Origin: Listeria welshimeri serovar 6b str. SLCC5334
GTDB taxonomy: Bacteria > Bacillota > Bacilli > Lactobacillales > Listeriaceae
DNA length: 64,000 bases
Assembly (NCBI RefSeq): GCF_000060285.1
Contig: NC_008555.1
Coordinates: 1 to 64,000 of the forward strand
Direction: 5' to 3'
Shown piece after piece: positions 23,441 to 31,904 of this stretch. The notes under the pieces are model-generated. The model searched no databases. It saw only the letters and a program-made list of their open reading frames with translations, and had not been told where the DNA came from. The position numbers were made by a program, and so were the translations under genes. Position 1 is the stretch's first letter, and each line of letters starts with the position of its first letter.

Positions 23441-23869
23441 ATGTACGGGAGTTCACCAACAACACAGAAAATCGAAAATTACGATTACTATGCAAAAGCT
23501 GAACAACAACGATTACAAGCTGAATTGGATAATAAAGATGCCAAACTAAGCAATCAAGATAGAGCAGATATTATCGCGGCACAGAGAGCGTTAGAAAAGC
23601 AAATGCAAAAACAACATTTACAAGCGGAGGTTCCTAAAAAAGTAACGAAAATAATAGATGAGGGTAAACAAGAGTTAGTAAGAATTGAACAAATATGGGT
23701 AGATTTACTTGCCGATTATGCTGATATCGTAGCCCAAATGGAGTGTTCATTTGAGTCTAAAACTGGTAAAGCTTTAAAAGAATGGATGGTTCATTATCGG
23801 AGTAACCAGATAATTCGAAATGAAATTTTAATTTATGACTGCCAAAACTCCATCAAATTAGATAATTAA
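23441..23869 (+). CDS. Small helical protein, possible partner of the lipase
   Basis: This 142-residue protein is not recognised with certainty. It is charged and predicted almost fully helical (long Gln/Glu/Lys-rich stretches at 18-66, then 74-125), with no membrane segment or signal. It begins 3 nt after the lipase gene, so the two are co-translated. Type VII toxins are usually encoded with small helical targeting partners, which would explain it. Partners often come before LXG toxins, whereas this one follows, as in reverse-arranged lipases. Confidence 0.65.
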   Translation: MYGSSPTTQKIENYDYYAKAEQQRLQAELDNKDAKLSNQDRADIIAAQRALEKQMQKQHLQAEVPKKVTKIIDEGKQELVRIEQIWVDLLADYADIVAQMECSFESKTGKALKEWMVHYRSNQIIRNEILIYDCQNSIKLDN

Positions 23870-23885
23870 AAACAATACATAAAAT

Positions 23886-23947
23886 AAAAAGCAGAAATCA
23901 TTGTGTAACACCATCCAAAAAATGGCATACATAAGACTTCTGCTTTT
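23886..23947. terminator. Bidirectional terminator between convergent genes
   Basis: AAAAAGCAGAA and TTCTGCTTTT can pair around a loop of about 40 nt, giving a T run on both strands. It lies between the lipase module and the convergent peptidase gene. Confidence 0.6.
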
Positions 23948-23950
23948 CCA

Positions 23951-24775
23951 TTAATATGAAATTGCGCGTTTTGCTTGTTTGCTCCAACAAGTATTAAAAT
24001 AACTCTGTGAAATTCGAGCGTTTTTTTGGCCAGACCAGCTATCATTATAGTAAAAATTATTTTTATCATAACCAGTGATAGTGATTGCATGGACAGAAAA
24101 TCCTTGGAAATTACTGACCCAAGCTACAACTGGACGTTTTTTGTTCAGTTGATTTTTAATACCTGTTAAATTCGTTCCGGTCATGTTTTTCGCGCTGCCA
24201 GCATATTTCTTTACTTGGTTGACTAAAGCGGGTGGATAAATTGTCCAACCACTCTTAGAAAAAGGATTACCTACAAATCCATAATTTGGATTAGATTTAT
24301 GACGTTTCATTTCTTTTGCTAACTTCACTTTGTCTACGTTTTTACCTGCATAACGCAGCATCATGGCTACATTTGTAATTTCGCATCCGGTTGGAAGTTG
24401 CGGACGTTGCACAATTAAAGGTACATTCATTTGAATAATCTTTGGAGTTGATGGTTTGGGTGCGGGCGTTGAGGCACCAGCTGCTTTTACATATTTCCCA
24501 GATACGTAGCCTTTTTTTCCTTTAAAACTGATTCTATACCAGTTGTTAGACGTTTTTGCAATGGCTTTAAATTTTGTTTTATTCTTGAGCCAACCGATCA
24601 CTTTCCCGGATGTGGCATTTGTTGTACGAACATTAAGGCTGGCTGTTGTCACCATCTGCTTATTAATCACAGTTTCCTTTGCCGCCGCCTGACCAGTTGT
24701 AGAAACACTAAAAATACTTAAAACAAGCCCCAAGACAAGTAGCATTTTCCCCCATTTGCTAAAAAAATCTCCCAT
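23951..24775 (-). CDS. Secreted SH3 domain and C39-like cysteine peptidase
   Basis: The 274 residues begin with a signal peptide (about 1-31, ending GQAAA), then a bacterial SH3 domain (about 42-97, with SLNVRTTNATSGKVIGWL), a short Pro/Thr linker and a C39-like papain-fold domain (YvpB type). Likely catalytic residues are Cys131 in LPTGCEITNVAMM, His229 in GFSVHAITI and Asp245 in YYNDSWSG. It probably acts at the cell wall. The ribosome binding site AAGGGGGAT precedes the start. Its substrate is unknown. Confidence 0.85.
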   Translation of the reverse strand: MGDFFSKWGKMLLVLGLVLSIFSVSTTGQAAAKETVINKQMVTTASLNVRTTNATSGKVIGWLKNKTKFKAIAKTSNNWYRISFKGKKGYVSGKYVKAAGASTPAPKPSTPKIIQMNVPLIVQRPQLPTGCEITNVAMMLRYAGKNVDKVKLAKEMKRHKSNPNYGFVGNPFSKSGWTIYPPALVNQVKKYAGSAKNMTGTNLTGIKNQLNKKRPVVAWVSNFQGFSVHAITITGYDKNNFYYNDSWSGQKNARISQSYFNTCWSKQAKRAISY

Positions 24776-24830
24776 TATATCCCCCTTTAATACAGATTAC
24801 TTATTTATACCCTATTTTCAAAAAACGAAA

Positions 24831-24988
24831 AGAAAACGCTTGCATAAATATAATAGCCATGGTACTATGAAAATGAACTTAACGTGTTAACCGGTTATTA
24901 TAGTAAAAGTTCAGTATTAGCAAGCGAATTCAAGTTTGCAATCAAAAATGTATCATGGTACCATTAACCTAAAACTTAACGTGTTAAC
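24831..24988. promoter_or_regulatory. Control region of the GntR-PTS operon: cre sites and duplicated operators
   Basis: A CcpA cre-like site lies at 24831-24844 (reverse strand TGCAAGCGTTTTCT, one mismatch to consensus), and a weaker one at 24919-24932. TATAAT at 24849-24854 may be the -10. A composite element occurs twice, 96-97 nt apart: ATGGTAC(T/C)AT at 24859-24868 and 24955-24964, each followed by AACTTAACGTGTTAAC at 24876-24891 and 24973-24988. Both halves are inverted repeats. This suggests two regulator dimers plus catabolite repression; the GntR protein encoded next is the obvious candidate. Confidence 0.7.
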
Positions 24989-25016
24989 ACGCGGGATGCT
25001 TTAGGGGGAACTAACG

Positions 25017-25757
25017 ATGTCAGAACCAAAATATGCGATTATAATCAGTGATATCAAGCGATTAATCAATAATGGAACTTTCAAGCCAGGAGAAAAAATT
25101 TATTCCGAAGATGAACTTAAAAAGAAATATAATGTTAGTAATACAACAGTTGTTCGCGCTTTACATGAACTTGTAAGAGCAGGGATTTTAGCGCGTTATC
25201 AAGGAAAAGGTACTTACGTTAGTAAATCCATTATCAATGAGGAAGTTATTTTTAATGAATATACAACAGTGCCTAACGGTAAATTTAATCGAAAAACAAA
25301 AATTACTAATGAGCATACGAAAGTTTTGGCTATTAACGAAATTCAAGATGAGCGAATTGCTAAAAATCTGCAAATCCCACCTGAAAACATGATTGTTCAT
25401 TTTCAGCGGATTCGTCTTATAGATGACGTACCTTGGACAGTTCAAAACAACTATATGGCAAAATCCAATTTAATTAACGTCGATTTAACGAATCTGGAAA
25501 AGTTTAATTCTTTATCGGAAGTAATTAAAGAGCTTTATGGTATAAATATTCTGCATGAGGCGATGAAAGAGCGCATTCAAGTTGAATTTCCAGTAAAAGA
25601 CAAGAATAATTTTAAATTACTTGAAATCGACACAGAATTACCACTTTATCACATTGAAAGAATCACTTATGTACCAGAGGGAAAGCCCTATGAATATATT
25701 GAAAGCTATTTACGACATAATTTTTACTCTATTGAAATTGAAAAGAAAAAACAATAG
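25017..25757 (+). CDS. GntR family (HutC-type) transcriptional regulator
   Basis: The 246-residue regulator has an N-terminal winged helix (residues about 5-70, with IKRLINNGTFKPGEKIYSEDELKKKY split over the helices) and a C-terminal UTRA ligand domain (about 90-240). UTRA domains commonly bind phosphorylated sugars. It is the first gene of a PTS operon and is preceded by a duplicated palindromic operator, so it probably controls its own operon. Confidence 0.92.
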   Translation: MSEPKYAIIISDIKRLINNGTFKPGEKIYSEDELKKKYNVSNTTVVRALHELVRAGILARYQGKGTYVSKSIINEEVIFNEYTTVPNGKFNRKTKITNEHTKVLAINEIQDERIAKNLQIPPENMIVHFQRIRLIDDVPWTVQNNYMAKSNLINVDLTNLEKFNSLSEVIKELYGINILHEAMKERIQVEFPVKDKNNFKLLEIDTELPLYHIERITYVPEGKPYEYIESYLRHNFYSIEIEKKKQ

Positions 25758-25772
25758 AAAGGAGATCATTAC

Positions 25773-26174
25773 TTGAATTATATTATCGCAGCACATGGCC
25801 GGTACGCGCAGGAAGTAAAAAATAGCTGCCAGATGATTACCGGCCAAACAACGAATATCGCAGCAGTTACTTTTACCGAAGACATGGGGGTGACGGATGT
25901 ATTAGAGAGCTACAATGCTGTTTATTCACCTGAAAATGAAACCGTTATCATAGTAGATATTGTGGGTGGGACACCTTGTAATGCAGCGCAAATGTTTCGT
26001 GCAAAATATCCTGAAATAAAGATAGTATCAGGTTTATCACTAGGATTAATTATCCCGCTTAGTCTGGGAGAAAGCTTAGAAGGAGCGATTATTGGCGCAC
26101 AAGAAAATATTCAATTTGTGGAATTGAAAGCAAATAATTCGACAGTAAGCGATGATGGAGAGGAAGAGGACTAA
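25773..26174 (+). CDS. PTS mannose-family component IIA
   Basis: EIIA of a mannose/fructose/sorbose-type PTS accepts phosphate from HPr on His8 (motif IIAAHGRYA) and passes it to IIB. It has 133 residues, with IVDIVGGTPCNAA as a family motif and an acidic tail. The start is TTG, 8 nt after AAAGGAG. It overlaps the IIB gene by one base (TAATG). Confidence 0.92.
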   Translation: MNYIIAAHGRYAQEVKNSCQMITGQTTNIAAVTFTEDMGVTDVLESYNAVYSPENETVIIVDIVGGTPCNAAQMFRAKYPEIKIVSGLSLGLIIPLSLGESLEGAIIGAQENIQFVELKANNSTVSDDGEEED

Positions 26175-26665
26175 TGGGAAGTAACGGAATTAAACATGTA
26201 CGTGTTGATGAAAGACTAATTCATGGACAAGTAGCAACAATGTGGACTAATACCATAAAGGCAACGCGAATTATGATTGTTGACGATGCCGTTGTAAAAA
26301 ATGATATGGAAAAAATGGCACTCAAAACCGCAGTACCAGCTGGCGTTAAACTAAGTATCCTTACAGTAAAAGGGGCAGCGAACAATATCAATAATGATAA
26401 ATACGTTGGTCAACAAGTTTTCTTAATTGTAAAGTCACCCCATGCGCTTCGTGGTTTAGTGGATGCTGGTGTAGAACTTCCTCAAATTAATGTAGGAAAC
26501 ATGTCAACAAAAGCAGGGAGCCGCCAAATCAAAAAATCTGTTAGTGTAACAGATGAAAATTTGGAAGATTTTGATTATTTATCCAAAAAAGGAATTAAAA
26601 TCACAGCTCAAATGGTTCCTAGTGAAGATGCTATTGAATTTGCAAGTTTATTAAAAAATAAGTAA
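26174..26665 (+). CDS. PTS mannose-family component IIB
   Basis: EIIB transfers phosphate from IIA to the incoming sugar. The 163 residues carry the phosphorylation site His17 in VDERLIHGQVATMW, and the typical PAGVKLSI and GNMS segments follow. It is encoded separately from IIA, unlike the fused ManL type. Confidence 0.93.
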   Translation: MGSNGIKHVRVDERLIHGQVATMWTNTIKATRIMIVDDAVVKNDMEKMALKTAVPAGVKLSILTVKGAANNINNDKYVGQQVFLIVKSPHALRGLVDAGVELPQINVGNMSTKAGSRQIKKSVSVTDENLEDFDYLSKKGIKITAQMVPSEDAIEFASLLKNK

Positions 26666-26683
26666 TAAGAAGGGAGAACTATA

Positions 26684-27487
26684 ATGGATTTAGCAGTTTG
26701 GCAGATTATATTGTTGGTTATACTTGCAGCTTGTACCATTCTTGATGCTTTAACTTTAGTAATAGGACTTAATTTCCCTGTAATAACAGGAACACTCGCT
26801 GGAATTATAATGGGCGACATGGTACTTGGTCTTGCTATTGGGGCAACGTTACAACTGATGGTTCTAGGTGTTGGTACATATGGCGGGGCGTCAATCCCTG
26901 ACTTTACAACCGGGGCAATTGTAGGAACAGTATTTGCTGTTTTGTCAGGGCAAGATGCGGAATTTGCGATTGGGCTTGCAATTCCAGTAGGACTTTTAAT
27001 GGTTCAATTAGATATTTTAGCTAGATTTACCAATACATTTTTCTTACATCGAATTGATTCTAACATTGCTTCGGGCAACATTTCTGCGGTAAAAAGAAAT
27101 ATTTGGTATGGAGCATTACCATGGGCTTTATCACGTGCAGTACCAGTATTTATCATGTTGACTTTCGGACAAGGAGTAGTTGATTTTATTCTAAATGAAA
27201 TTCCAGAATGGCTAATGGGCGGACTTCGTGTAGCTGGCGGAATCCTTCCAGTAGTGGGTATCGCGATTCTTCTTCGTTACTTGCCAACAAATAAATTCGT
27301 CGCATACTTAATTATTGGTTTCGTAGCAGCAGCTTATCTAAAAGTACCAATGCTAGGCGTGGCGCTAATTGGTGTAGCTTTAGCAATCATTTACTTCAAA
27401 CAAAATTTCAAAAACCAAGTGGCTGTGGGACTAAATGGCGCAGCGCTAGTTGGGGAGGAGAACGAAGATGGCGAATACGAAGACTGA
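26684..27487 (+). CDS. PTS mannose-family component IIC
   Basis: This is the membrane channel subunit, with 267 residues and about 7-8 hydrophobic segments. Motifs LQLMVLGVGTYGGASIPD and GAIVGTVFA are typical of EIIC-Man. It overlaps IID by 20 nt, so the two membrane subunits are translationally coupled. Confidence 0.92.
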   Translation: MDLAVWQIILLVILAACTILDALTLVIGLNFPVITGTLAGIIMGDMVLGLAIGATLQLMVLGVGTYGGASIPDFTTGAIVGTVFAVLSGQDAEFAIGLAIPVGLLMVQLDILARFTNTFFLHRIDSNIASGNISAVKRNIWYGALPWALSRAVPVFIMLTFGQGVVDFILNEIPEWLMGGLRVAGGILPVVGIAILLRYLPTNKFVAYLIIGFVAAAYLKVPMLGVALIGVALAIIYFKQNFKNQVAVGLNGAALVGEENEDGEYED

Positions 27488-28289
27488 ACAGGATTTTGAA
27501 AAAGTCCTTAAGAGACGCGATTTAATAGCAGCAAACTTTCGTTGGTTGTTTGCCAGCCAAATCTGTTGGAACTATGAGCGAATGATGTCAACTGGTTACC
27601 TTTATAGTATTTTGCCAACGCTTCGGAAACTTTATAAAACAGATGATGACTTAAAAGACATGATGAACATGCACAATCAATTTTTTAACACGAACCCTAT
27701 GGTCGGTGGTTTGATTTTAGGAATGGATATGGCTATTGAAGAACGAGAAAAGAAAGCTTCAAAAGAAGTTGTAACTGGTTTGAAAACAGGGCTAATGGGA
27801 CCGTTTGCTGGTGTTGGTGATACAATTTTTGGCGTTATCTTACCGACGATTTTCGGATCGATTGCAGCATATATGGGTCTTCAAGGCAATGTGACGGGTG
27901 TTGTTATCTGGGTATTAGTTAACATTTTAGTTGTGGGAGCTAGATTTACGCTACTTCCACTCGGTTATAAGCAAGGTGCGAAATTAGTAACTGAATTTGC
28001 AGACAGACTTAATGCGTTAACCGATGCAGCTATTTTGCTCGGGGTCACAGTTGTAGGAGCGCTCATTCCAACTGTAATTAAAGCAACTGTTCCTTTCGTT
28101 TATAAATCAGGGAAAGTAGAACTTAAAATGCAAGACATGCTCGATCAAATTATGCCTTCTCTCGTTCCAGTTTTACTCGTGGCACTCATTTATGCACTTT
28201 TAGGCCATAAAAAAATGACATCTACGAAGGCGATTTTATTAGTAATGGTTATTGCGATTATTTTATTCAACCTAAAAATTCTAGGTTAA
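27468..28289 (+). CDS. PTS mannose-family component IID
   Basis: This is the second membrane subunit, with 273 residues. The family pattern NYERMMSTGYLYSILPTL and GLMGPFAGVGDTIF is clear. The ATG at 27468 is chosen because GGGGAGGAG lies just before it; the in-frame start at 27450 has none. Sugar specificity cannot be read from sequence; hexosamines are plausible given the SIS gene next door. Confidence 0.92.
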   Translation: MANTKTEQDFEKVLKRRDLIAANFRWLFASQICWNYERMMSTGYLYSILPTLRKLYKTDDDLKDMMNMHNQFFNTNPMVGGLILGMDMAIEEREKKASKEVVTGLKTGLMGPFAGVGDTIFGVILPTIFGSIAAYMGLQGNVTGVVIWVLVNILVVGARFTLLPLGYKQGAKLVTEFADRLNALTDAAILLGVTVVGALIPTVIKATVPFVYKSGKVELKMQDMLDQIMPSLVPVLLVALIYALLGHKKMTSTKAILLVMVIAIILFNLKILG

Positions 28290-28316
28290 AATATAAAAAT
28301 TGGAGGAATAGACAAA

Positions 28317-29021
28317 ATGGGTTTAACATTTTTTGACAAAGCACGTGAATTAACAGAGGAACTTGAAAGAACACAAGTGGAAAATATTCACGAAGCAGCG
28401 CAACTAGTAGCAGAGAGCATTATGAACGACGGGATCATTCAAGCATTTGGTAGTGGGCATTCTTATGCAGCAGCAATTGAAGTATGTGGAAGAGCGGGAG
28501 GGCTTATTCCGTCAAAAGTTATTATGGATCCCGCGGGAGGATACTATGAATCTATTGAGGGCGTTGGTTCCTTGTTAACTCATAGATTACAAGCAAAACC
28601 AAATGATGTATTCTTTCTTATATCTAATTCAGGTCGAAATCCGATGGGAATCGAGCTTGCAGAATGGATTAAAGCGCAAGGCTGTAAATTGATTGTTGTA
28701 ACGGCGCTTGATGCCTCTCAAACAGCAGCATCCAGACATTCTTCTGGAAAATTGTTATATGAATTTGCGGATGTCATTCTAGATAATCGCTCGGTTCAAG
28801 GAGATGCGGCACTCGAATTAGATGGTTTAGAGGGAAAAGTTTGCGGAACATCTTCCTTCTCAGCTGTTTTGCTTCTACAACAAACCATCTATGAAGCAGT
28901 AGAACTGATGCTAGAAAAAGGATACACACCACCAGTTTATCGCAGTGCCAATATTGATGGCGGCTACGAATATAATTTTGCGATTGAAGATAAGTTTGCT
29001 GACCGGATTTTCCACTTATAA
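28317..29021 (+). CDS. SIS-domain phosphosugar-binding protein
   Basis: The 234-residue SIS (sugar isomerase) protein resembles the UPF0309 group. Phosphosugar-binding motifs are [12 protein letters not shown] and [15 protein letters not shown]. It is the last gene of the GntR-PTS operon, 27 nt after IID, so it likely isomerises or deaminates the sugar phosphate that the PTS delivers. The exact reaction is unknown. Confidence 0.85.
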   Translation: MGLTFFDKARELTEELERTQVENIHEAAQLVAESIMNDGIIQAFGSGHSYAAAIEVCGRAGGLIPSKVIMDPAGGYYESIEGVGSLLTHRLQAKPNDVFFLISNSGRNPMGIELAEWIKAQGCKLIVVTALDASQTAASRHSSGKLLYEFADVILDNRSVQGDAALELDGLEGKVCGTSSFSAVLLLQQTIYEAVELMLEKGYTPPVYRSANIDGGYEYNFAIEDKFADRIFHL

Positions 29022-29030
29022 TAAAAATGG

Positions 29031-29062
29031 GCGCGAAAATAATATTTATTTTCGCGCTTTTT
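29031..29062 (+). terminator. Terminator of the GntR-PTS operon
   Basis: GCGCGAAAATAA and TTATTTTCGCGC form a perfect 12-bp stem with a 3-nt loop and five Ts. The cutC ribosome binding site starts right after it, so read-through would feed cutC. Confidence 0.92.
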
Positions 29063-29074
29063 GGAGGTTAGATG

Positions 29075-29716
29075 ATGGTATTAAAAGAAGCATGTATTGA
29101 AAACACTACTAATTTAGCGAAAGTTATTTTAGCTGGGGCTAATCGAATTGAGCTTTGTGACAATCTGGCGGAAGGTGGGACTTCTGTTAGTTATGGGGTT
29201 GCGAAATATGTAGTGCACTTTTGTCATCAAAAAAATGTGCGTGTTATGGCAATGGTTCGTCCTCGAAAAGGCGATTTTACTTACACAAAAGAGGAGATTG
29301 CAATGATGTGTGAGGATATTTTAATGTATAAGAAAGTAGGGATTGATGGAGTTGTTTTTGGTTGTATTACGAATTCAAAGCAGCTCGATAAACCAGCTAT
29401 AAAACAATCAATGAAAGCTGCAACAGGTGTCGAAGTGACATTTCATATGGCATTTGATGAGTTAATAGAAACAGAGAAATTACAAGCAATAGACTGGTTG
29501 GCAACACAAGGTATTACACGAATTCTGACGCATGGTGGAGACGGGACCAAACTTCCCAAAGAAATATTTATGAATTGGCGAAAATATATTGATTATGCAG
29601 CCGATCGTATCATTATTTTGCCAGGTGGAGGGATTAAATCTCATAATTTAGAATGGATTATAAAAGAAACTGGAGCGACTGAAATACATGGTACAGACTT
29701 GTTTGGGGAGCATTAA
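29075..29716 (+). CDS. cutC: CutC family protein
   Basis: The 213-residue TIM-barrel protein opens with LKEACIENTTNLAKVILAGANRIELCDNLAEGG in the family style and keeps RPRKGDFTYT and MAFDE. CutC was first linked to copper handling, but its activity is unsettled. An ATG at 29072 is also possible; 29075 gives better spacing from GGAGG. It has no promoter of its own that I can see, so it may depend on read-through from the PTS operon. Confidence 0.9.
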   Translation: MVLKEACIENTTNLAKVILAGANRIELCDNLAEGGTSVSYGVAKYVVHFCHQKNVRVMAMVRPRKGDFTYTKEEIAMMCEDILMYKKVGIDGVVFGCITNSKQLDKPAIKQSMKAATGVEVTFHMAFDELIETEKLQAIDWLATQGITRILTHGGDGTKLPKEIFMNWRKYIDYAADRIIILPGGGIKSHNLEWIIKETGATEIHGTDLFGEH

Positions 29717-29749
29717 AACTCCCCTAATAAAAAAATTTTTAAAAAAGGC

Positions 29750-29778
29750 TTGCAACCGTTTTCTTTATATGATATATT
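29750..29778 (+). promoter_or_regulatory. Promoter of the beta-glucoside PTS with cre-like overlap
   Basis: TTGCAA (29750-29755) and TATATT (29773-29778) are 17 nt apart. TGCAACCGTTTTCT at 29751-29764 matches the CcpA cre consensus with two mismatches and overlaps the -35, suggesting catabolite repression. Confidence 0.68.
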
Positions 29779-29792
29779 TATCTCATCACAAA

Positions 29793-29822
29793 GGATTGTT
29801 ACCAATTTATTGGGCAAAACCT
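29793..29822 (+). promoter_or_regulatory. Ribonucleic antiterminator (RAT) of the LicT/BglG type
   Basis: GGATTGTTAC at 29793-29802 and GGCAAAACCT at 29813-29822 are the two conserved arms of RAT sequences bound by BglG/LicT proteins. The arms frame a hairpin closed by CCAA...TTGG. The 3' arm overlaps the terminator stem, so the two structures exclude each other. When the antiterminator protein is active, the PTS gene is read. Confidence 0.88.
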
Positions 29823-29880
29823 AAGCTGATTTGTAGGACACGTGTATACGTGGAGTCCTCGAATGAGCTTAGGTTTTTCT
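29816..29880 (+). terminator. Conditional terminator before the beta-glucoside PTS gene
   Basis: AAAACCTAAGCT (29816-29827) pairs with AGCTTAGGTTTT (29866-29877), followed by Ts. An inner stem (CACGT/ACGTG) stabilises it. Together with the RAT it forms a LicT-type switch. No licT gene is in the window. Confidence 0.88.
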
Positions 29881-29920
29881 TTTTGCCCAAAAAACCAAAA
29901 AGAGGAAGGAAGTCGTCAAA

Positions 29921-31825
29921 ATGAAATATGAACAGTTAGCAAAAGACATCTTGAAAAATGTCGGCGGTAAAGAAAATATCAACAGTGTGTTCCATTGTAT
30001 TACCAGACTTCGGTTTAAACTGAAAGATGAGAATATTGCGAACACAAAAGAGATTGAAAAGCTTGACGGAGTTATCTCTGTAATTAAAAGTGGAGGTCAA
30101 TACCAAGTAGTTATTGGTAACCACGTACCAGACGTATTTAAAGCAGTACTAGAAGTTGGCGGTATTTCAGCAGAAGGTGACGAAGGAAGCAGCGCACCAG
30201 CAACAGGTAATATCTTCAACCGTTTTATTGATATGATTTCCGGTGTATTTACACCAGTTTTAGGCGTATTAGCAGCAACAGGTATGATTAAAGGTTTCGC
30301 AGCAATGTTCTTAGCATTTGGCTGGCTTACAGAAACATCAGGGACTTATATACTCCTTTATGCAATTGGGGATTGTTTATTCTACTTCTTCCCGATTTTC
30401 CTAGGTTACACAGCAATGAAAAAATTTGGTGGGAACGTATTTATCGGAATGGCAATAGGGGCAGCCTTAGTCTATCCTACACTTGCAGGTATTTCTGCAG
30501 GTAAACCAATTTTCACGCTTTTCGCAGGAACCGTATTTGAATCTCCAATTCATATCACATTCTTAGGAATTCCAGTTATCTTGATGAATTATGCATCTTC
30601 TGTTATTCCGATTATCTTAGCAACATATTTTGGTTCAAAAGTAGAAAAAGGCTTCAAGAAAATTATTCCAGATGTAATTAAAACTTTCGTAGTTCCATTC
30701 TGTACTTTGTTAGTAGTCGTTCCAATTACTTTCCTTTTAATTGGCCCAATCGCTACATGGGCTGGTCAATTACTAGGAGCAGGAACAATTTGGGTTTATA
30801 ACTTAAGTCCTGTAATCGCTGGTTTAATCCTAGGTGGTTTCTGGCAAGTATTCGTTATCTTTGGACTTCACTGGGGTCTAGTACCAGTGGCAATCAACAA
30901 CTTAGCTTCTCTTCACCATGATCCAATTTTAGCAATGACTTTCGGTGCATCATTTGCACAAATCGGTGCAGTATTAGCAGTATTCTTTAAAACTAGAAAT
31001 ACAAAAATCAAAGCTCTTAGTATCCCAGCATTTATTTCGGGTATCTTTGGTGTAACTGAGCCAGCGATTTACGGGGTTACTTTACCACTGAAAAAACCAT
31101 TTATCATGAGCTGTATCGCTGGTGGTATTGGTGGCGGAATCATTGGTTTTGCAGGGTCGCAAACATATATCATGGGTGGGCTTGGAATCTTCGGTCTTCC
31201 TAACTTCTTCAAACCAGGTGAAGGTATTACAGGCGCATTCTGGTGGGTAGTAATCGCTATCGTTATCAGCTTCATCCTTGGTTTCATCTTAACTTATGTA
31301 GTTGGATTCAAAGACCCAGCTGAAGCAGTAGTAGAAGAATCTAACACAGTAGAAGGCGAAACTTTAATCGAACGTGAAACAATTCCAGCTCCAGTAGTTG
31401 GCGAAATCGTAACTTTAGCAGATGTAAAAGACGAAGCATTTTCATCCGGTGCACTTGGAAAAGGTGTAGCAATCATTCCTTCTGTCGGACGTGTTGTAGC
31501 TCCAGCAGCAGGAACTGTAACAACAATCTTCCCAACTGGGCATGCAATTGGTATTACAACAAATGACGGTGCAGAAGTACTAATTCACATTGGTATGGAC
31601 ACAGTTCAACTAGAAGGTAAATTCTTCACAGCACACGTTAAACAAGGTGATACGATTACAAAAGGTCAATTACTAACTGAATTTGATATTGAAGGCATTA
31701 AAGCAGCTGGTTATGATGTTACAACACCAGTAGTAGTAACAAACTCCAATCAATATTTAGACGTAATGATTACAGATGCAAAAGAAGCAAAACTAGAAGA
31801 ACGTTTAATCACATTAGTAATTTAA
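29921..31825 (+). CDS. bglP: Beta-glucoside-specific PTS permease, IIBCA fusion
   Basis: This single-chain transporter has 634 residues with domains in the order IIB (Cys26 in NSVFHCITRLRF), IIC (about 100-460, ten or so membrane helices) and IIA (about 490-634, His556 in VLIHIGMDTVQLEGK). It imports and phosphorylates beta-glucosides for enzymes such as the GH1 protein 8 kb upstream. The leader carries a RAT/terminator switch and a cre-like site, as for B. subtilis bglP. The exact sugar is not proven. Confidence 0.93.
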   Translation: MKYEQLAKDILKNVGGKENINSVFHCITRLRFKLKDENIANTKEIEKLDGVISVIKSGGQYQVVIGNHVPDVFKAVLEVGGISAEGDEGSSAPATGNIFNRFIDMISGVFTPVLGVLAATGMIKGFAAMFLAFGWLTETSGTYILLYAIGDCLFYFFPIFLGYTAMKKFGGNVFIGMAIGAALVYPTLAGISAGKPIFTLFAGTVFESPIHITFLGIPVILMNYASSVIPIILATYFGSKVEKGFKKIIPDVIKTFVVPFCTLLVVVPITFLLIGPIATWAGQLLGAGTIWVYNLSPVIAGLILGGFWQVFVIFGLHWGLVPVAINNLASLHHDPILAMTFGASFAQIGAVLAVFFKTRNTKIKALSIPAFISGIFGVTEPAIYGVTLPLKKPFIMSCIAGGIGGGIIGFAGSQTYIMGGLGIFGLPNFFKPGEGITGAFWWVVIAIVISFILGFILTYVVGFKDPAEAVVEESNTVEGETLIERETIPAPVVGEIVTLADVKDEAFSSGALGKGVAIIPSVGRVVAPAAGTVTTIFPTGHAIGITTNDGAEVLIHIGMDTVQLEGKFFTAHVKQGDTITKGQLLTEFDIEGIKAAGYDVTTPVVVTNSNQYLDVMITDAKEAKLEERLITLVI

Positions 31826-31839
31826 GACTTATTAATAAG

Positions 31840-31871
31840 CAGCTTGGGCAAAATTTGCTCAAGCTGTTTTT
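31840..31871 (+). terminator. Terminator after the beta-glucoside PTS gene
   Basis: CAGCTTGGGCAAA and TTTGCTCAAGCTG form the stem (one G-T pair), followed by a T run. Confidence 0.88.
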
Positions 31872-31904
31872 ATGTTATACTGAGAAAAAATGGGCGGTGA
31901 GTAA

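Noticed and set aside
24881-24986. PrfA box in TTAACGTGTTAA repeats
   Set aside because: A PrfA box is 14 nt (TTAACA-N2-TGTTAA); here the arms are TTAAC-N2-GTTAA, 12 nt, and the gene is a GntR-controlled PTS.
29688-29924. 78-residue + strand frame
   Set aside because: It spans the promoter, RAT and terminator of the beta-glucoside PTS leader, so it is a chance frame.
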